Translations under genes and position numbers: made by a program
From: Armatimonadota bacterium
GTDB lineage: Bacteria; Armatimonadota; Armatimonadia; Armatimonadales; Armatimonadaceae
Assembly: GCA_014381035.1 (NCBI GenBank)
Contig: JACMIS010000099.1
Coordinates: 1-15,845 of the forward strand
Direction of reading: 5' to 3'
Length of the DNA stretch: 15,845 nucleotides
Shown here: in pieces, positions 12,896 through 15,845 of the stretch
How positions within the stretch are numbered: the first letter of the stretch is position 1
Layout: every line of letters begins with the position of its first letter
Notes under the pieces: generated by a model
Told to the model about the DNA's origin: nothing
The model's input: the letters and a program-made list of their open reading frames with translations, nothing else
Database searches by the model: none

Positions 12896-15694
12896 CTATT
12901 TTCCCACTACGGCAAGAGGAGACAGAAGCGACAAACCATCGTCCAATGGTTTTGCAGTGAGATCAATGACCAAACCCGAAAATGCGGGCTTTTTTCCCTT
13001 ACCCAATCGCTGAATCAACTGGGTGCTCAATCCCGTTCGGACCGAGACCGGGGTGCTTTCACGCCGTATTGTCAGGGGGAGAAGCGGCTCTTTACCCATT
13101 TCCTTCGGCATTAGCGGGTCCGATGCCGCCCATGGCGCGGTCCATTGCGAAAGGCTGTATCCCTGATCGGTCGGACCTTCGACGAAGATCGGAAGAGAAT
13201 CCGGTAACTTCGCTTCCTTGCGGATCGCGCCGATCCATGACCGGTTTCTCTCCCGAACCAACGTGTTCCACGCCGCCGCCGCGAAATTATAGTCACTTGA
13301 ATTCGCCGACTTTTCCGCTTTCCAGGTTCCCGTGGCGGCGTCTTTACGGTATGCGGGGTGTTGCCGGAACCGCTCCTGCACCTCCCACTCGTTGCCCATG
13401 AACGGCGACGTGTCGCCCGAGGACCAATCTATATAGGGACCGATATTGCCATAGGGGGGCAGGTCGAGCGGGTCCGCGTTCTCCTGTCGGATGAAGGCGA
13501 CGCGCAGGGTGTCGGAAAATCCCGCGTGCCGTCCGGCGATAGAGCCGCTCGTCCACGAGTACCCGGAAATCGCTGTCCCCGGCGCGGCAACATTTTCCCA
13601 GATCATGCCCGCGATACCCGGTACTTTGGCGAGAGCCGCGAGCCGTTCGGCCACGGTCTTCTGAACGGCTTCGTCGGAGGCGTCCAACCAATCGGTGTCG
13701 CGGTAGGGCGCGATCTGATCCGCTTCGTATTTGTTGGTCAGGAGAGCCGGAGCGTCCTTGCGCCGGTAGGCATACTCGCGTAGACTTTCCCCGAAGACGT
13801 TACGCGCCCGTGCCAAATTGTGCGGCGCCTCTTTTTTGGCGGATTCTGCCGGGGGAGTCCGAAGAAGTGAGATAACGGGATAGATTTTGACGCCGTATTT
13901 TGCACCGATGGTCGCGAGTCGGGAAAGCCGCTCGGGCTCGCCTCCCTCCCAGAGCGACGCGCGGACGAATAACGCGCAAAAGCCGCGCCGCGCCGCCCAC
14001 TTCGCCGCCGTCTCGACCTCGTCGTCGTCCTTTGTCGCGATTTTCAACGCGGCAAACTGTTGGAGCGGCGGCGGCAGGGTGATGACACCCGGCGGGGGAG
14101 CCGGTCGCGGGGGCGCGGGCGGGGCGGGCTTCCGCTTTAACAGGCTGTCGAGGCTGGTCAAACTCGGTCCGCTGAACGCGCCATAGCCGGGAACGAGGAG
14201 TTGTGTTTGCACCGAAAACTGCGCGTAGACATTTTTCTGGTCCAAAGGAGCCTCGTTGCTGGAGGCATACTCGCGACTTCGTTCCAGATCGCGGCGTACT
14301 TTCTCCTGCCCCTCTGCTGGCAAGGCACTGACCGGGATAGGAATAAATCCGTCGTTTCTCTGGTATCGATTCGGGTCGGTGATGCGTTCTTCCGCCGCCT
14401 GCATGACCGTGTCGCTGATCTTCCCTGCCGCGTCCTCGGCGAACCCGATTCCGCCCACGACACCGGACTCCCTGGCGACTTTATGAAACGCGGTTTGCTC
14501 GCCATTCAGAAGCGCATCTACATCGCTCGCCCATTCCGCGAGTCGAAGCCGGGGCGGCATCAGCGCGTCCTGATCGCCTGCGAGAAGGTAGACGGTGTCG
14601 TTGTTTCGTGGATCGGTCACTTTGCGGATGGTGCCGGTGGTGGCAAGGCACAACGCTTTCATCAGGTCCGCCGCGTCAACCGTCGCGTCTTCGCTCCCGA
14701 TGATCGTCACCGGAAGCCCGGTCAATCGGCGGTCGGCATACAACTCGACGCCGGTCGCTTCCGCCACGCGCTGGACCAGATCGCCGAGCGTCTTCGCGCC
14801 AGCGAGGGGAATGTTTTTACCGAATAGCGGCGCGGTATTGAATGGCAAGTCGCCCTTTTGCAAACGGTTCGGCTTCTCGATCTGTACCGCCTCTTTGAGC
14901 CGGTCGCGATACGATTCCGATGTTTCTTGCCCTTCCGGCTGACTGGCTTGCATCCAGAACTTCTGACCGGGTAGGCGGTTCTCGCTCCCGACGTCTCCGT
15001 AGCTGGAGTAGCCGCTCTGCGGTCCCGAACGGTAATACCATTGCATGGAGCGGACGACGCGGACACGCACCCGCTCCGGTGCGACGGGAACCTTGTTGGG
15101 TTCGCCGTTCGCGCCGAGCAGGGTGGACGTTCCGCCCTGCTCGACATACTGCATCTCCTGAAGAATAAACGGCTCGGGGATCAACGAAAGAAACCACGCC
15201 TTTTGCTCCTGTTTTTGCAGGTCCGCGACCCCCAGACCGTTTGTCGAGGAAGCGGTCGCCCATTGCGCGGTGCTGAGCGACGCGAAGAGGAGACGTGCCG
15301 CCCGTTCGCGCCCGATCCGTGCCCATTCTTCCGGCGGTCCGGGGTACGGATTCAGGGTGATGCGCTGCAAAGGAGCGATAATCTGCACCGAGGAGCAGGA
15401 GATGATCTGCCGCTTGAATATCGGTAGCACTTCGGTGAGGGGCGGCTTCGCGTTTCCCTCGCGGTACAACTCGTACAGCCGCAGGTGGGATTTGTCCTGC
15501 CATGACATCCGTGTTTGCTCCGGGTTCAGCACCAGGAGCGGAATGCGGCGGCGGTCGCGGTCGGTACTTTGCTTGATTGCCTCCGCGAGATCGTTTGGTG
15601 GGAAGGCGTGCGCTGTTGAGGCAAGCAGAAAAACGCCGGATAGTGCGGAGATCGTGATGAGAAATGGGCGAAATCGAGGCAGCATCGGTAGCAA
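12896..15694 (-). CDS. Large exported protein with STN-like module and barrel-like C-terminal half
   Basis: A 932-residue secreted protein not recognised as a named family. Residues 1-30 form a signal peptide (FLITISALSGVFLLAS, cut after AHA). An N-terminal region of about 250 residues is unassigned. Residues about 285-373 resemble an STN (secretin/TonB short N-terminal) module: KTLGDLVQRVAEATGVELYA, then LTGLPVTIIG and VDAADLMKALCLATTG. A Pro-rich linker spans 522-543. Residues about 547-930 look like a (beta/alpha)8 glycosidase-type fold, with strands such as FCALFVRAS, VKIYPVISLL, IAGMIWENV and LPIFVEG. Glu700 and Glu839 at strand ends are possible catalytic acids by analogy only. TTG at 15694 has AAGGA 5 nt upstream; an ATG at 15685 is the alternative, 14 nt away. 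No clear promoter is seen in 15695-15845. Confidence 0.8.
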   Translation of the reverse strand: MLPMLPRFRPFLITISALSGVFLLASTAHAFPPNDLAEAIKQSTDRDRRRIPLLVLNPEQTRMSWQDKSHLRLYELYREGNAKPPLTEVLPIFKRQIISCSSVQIIAPLQRITLNPYPGPPEEWARIGRERAARLLFASLSTAQWATASSTNGLGVADLQKQEQKAWFLSLIPEPFILQEMQYVEQGGTSTLLGANGEPNKVPVAPERVRVRVVRSMQWYYRSGPQSGYSSYGDVGSENRLPGQKFWMQASQPEGQETSESYRDRLKEAVQIEKPNRLQKGDLPFNTAPLFGKNIPLAGAKTLGDLVQRVAEATGVELYADRRLTGLPVTIIGSEDATVDAADLMKALCLATTGTIRKVTDPRNNDTVYLLAGDQDALMPPRLRLAEWASDVDALLNGEQTAFHKVARESGVVGGIGFAEDAAGKISDTVMQAAEERITDPNRYQRNDGFIPIPVSALPAEGQEKVRRDLERSREYASSNEAPLDQKNVYAQFSVQTQLLVPGYGAFSGPSLTSLDSLLKRKPAPPAPPRPAPPPGVITLPPPLQQFAALKIATKDDDEVETAAKWAARRGFCALFVRASLWEGGEPERLSRLATIGAKYGVKIYPVISLLRTPPAESAKKEAPHNLARARNVFGESLREYAYRRKDAPALLTNKYEADQIAPYRDTDWLDASDEAVQKTVAERLAALAKVPGIAGMIWENVAAPGTAISGYSWTSGSIAGRHAGFSDTLRVAFIRQENADPLDLPPYGNIGPYIDWSSGDTSPFMGNEWEVQERFRQHPAYRKDAATGTWKAEKSANSSDYNFAAAAWNTLVRERNRSWIGAIRKEAKLPDSLPIFVEGPTDQGYSLSQWTAPWAASDPLMPKEMGKEPLLPLTIRRESTPVSVRTGLSTQLIQRLGKGKKPAFSGLVIDLTAKPLDDGLSLLSPLAVVGK

Positions 15695-15845
15695 AACGTT
15701 CCTTTGCGAAAGATGGTGACATCATCTTACCGCATTTGTACTTCGTTTGTCGCTCGCTTAGAAGGAATATCAGGACGGAATGCAGGGCGTGAGCGGTGTT
15801 GCCGGGGTAGGGGAAGCGGCGACGGCAGACTACCCAAAAGGTATC

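Noticed and set aside
12975..12995. Terminator-like CCCG-AAAATG-CGGG followed by a run of T on the + strand
   Set aside because: It lies inside the coding end of the 932-residue gene on the other strand, the stem is only 4 bp, and no + strand gene ends there. The T-run encodes Lys-Lys in the - strand protein.
14085..14135. G-rich low-complexity DNA
   Set aside because: Explained by the Pro-rich linker codons of the 932-residue protein on the other strand.
14817..15725. A 302-residue alternate frame within the 932-residue gene
   Set aside because: It is rich in Arg, Pro, Ala and Gly with no signal peptide or domain. The other frame has a signal peptide and a coherent strand/helix pattern.

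Overview
The window is a gene-dense bacterial chromosome segment of moderately high GC. It mostly carries housekeeping genes, mixed with lineage-specific secreted proteins. No rRNA, tRNA, CRISPR array, transposase, integrase or phage gene was seen. The gene set (class 1B PyrD/PyrK, family 4 UDG, def-fmt pair, secreted STN plus barrel-like protein, Gly-rich repeat lipoprotein) and the GC-rich style suggest a Gram-negative-type environmental bacterium. Armatimonadota is my best guess from general resemblance; it is an inference and not proven by any single marker.

Layout. Positions 151-1814 (+): def (peptide deformylase) and fmt (Met-tRNA formyltransferase), the two ends of the N-formylmethionine cycle, separated by a 95-nt gap filled by a long imperfect inverted repeat. 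Positions 1846-2924 (-): a DedA membrane protein followed by a small exported coiled-coil protein, converging on fmt. Positions 3038-4678 (-): a lipoprotein with four diverged ~110-residue repeats, in clearly AT-richer DNA, ending at a good intrinsic terminator. Positions 5018-6118 (+): a flippase-like (UPF0104/LPG-synthase TM) membrane protein, divergent from the lipoprotein and preceded by a sigma70-like promoter with a palindrome in its spacer. Positions 6143-7216 (-): corA. Positions 7307-8779 (+): an exported TPR protein and a small membrane-anchored protein. The 90 bp between corA and the TPR gene hold two abutting palindromes over the likely corA -10 box.

Positions 8745-9263 (-): family I inorganic pyrophosphatase, whose 3' end overlaps the convergent gene by 35 nt. 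Positions 9410-11118 (-): pyrK-pyrD, the two subunits of the NAD-dependent class 1B dihydroorotate dehydrogenase, overlapping by 10 nt. Positions 11119-11669 hold a large stable hairpin and the remnant of a CAP/SCP-domain gene. Positions 11670-12840 (-): family 4 uracil-DNA glycosylase and a HIT-family nucleotide hydrolase/transferase, overlapping by 35 nt. Positions 12896-15694 (-): a 932-residue exported protein with an STN-like module, a Pro-rich linker and a barrel-like C-terminal half.

A recurring theme is start-proximal TACAAT boxes: def, corA, the 8264 gene and the HIT gene have one 6 to 35 nt before the start codon, often without a Shine-Dalgarno sequence. This suggests leaderless or short-leader transcripts. 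I see no obvious complete novel defence or mobile system. The least ordinary items are the repeat lipoprotein, the STN/barrel protein, the palindromes at the corA and flippase promoters, and the decayed CAP gene behind UDG.
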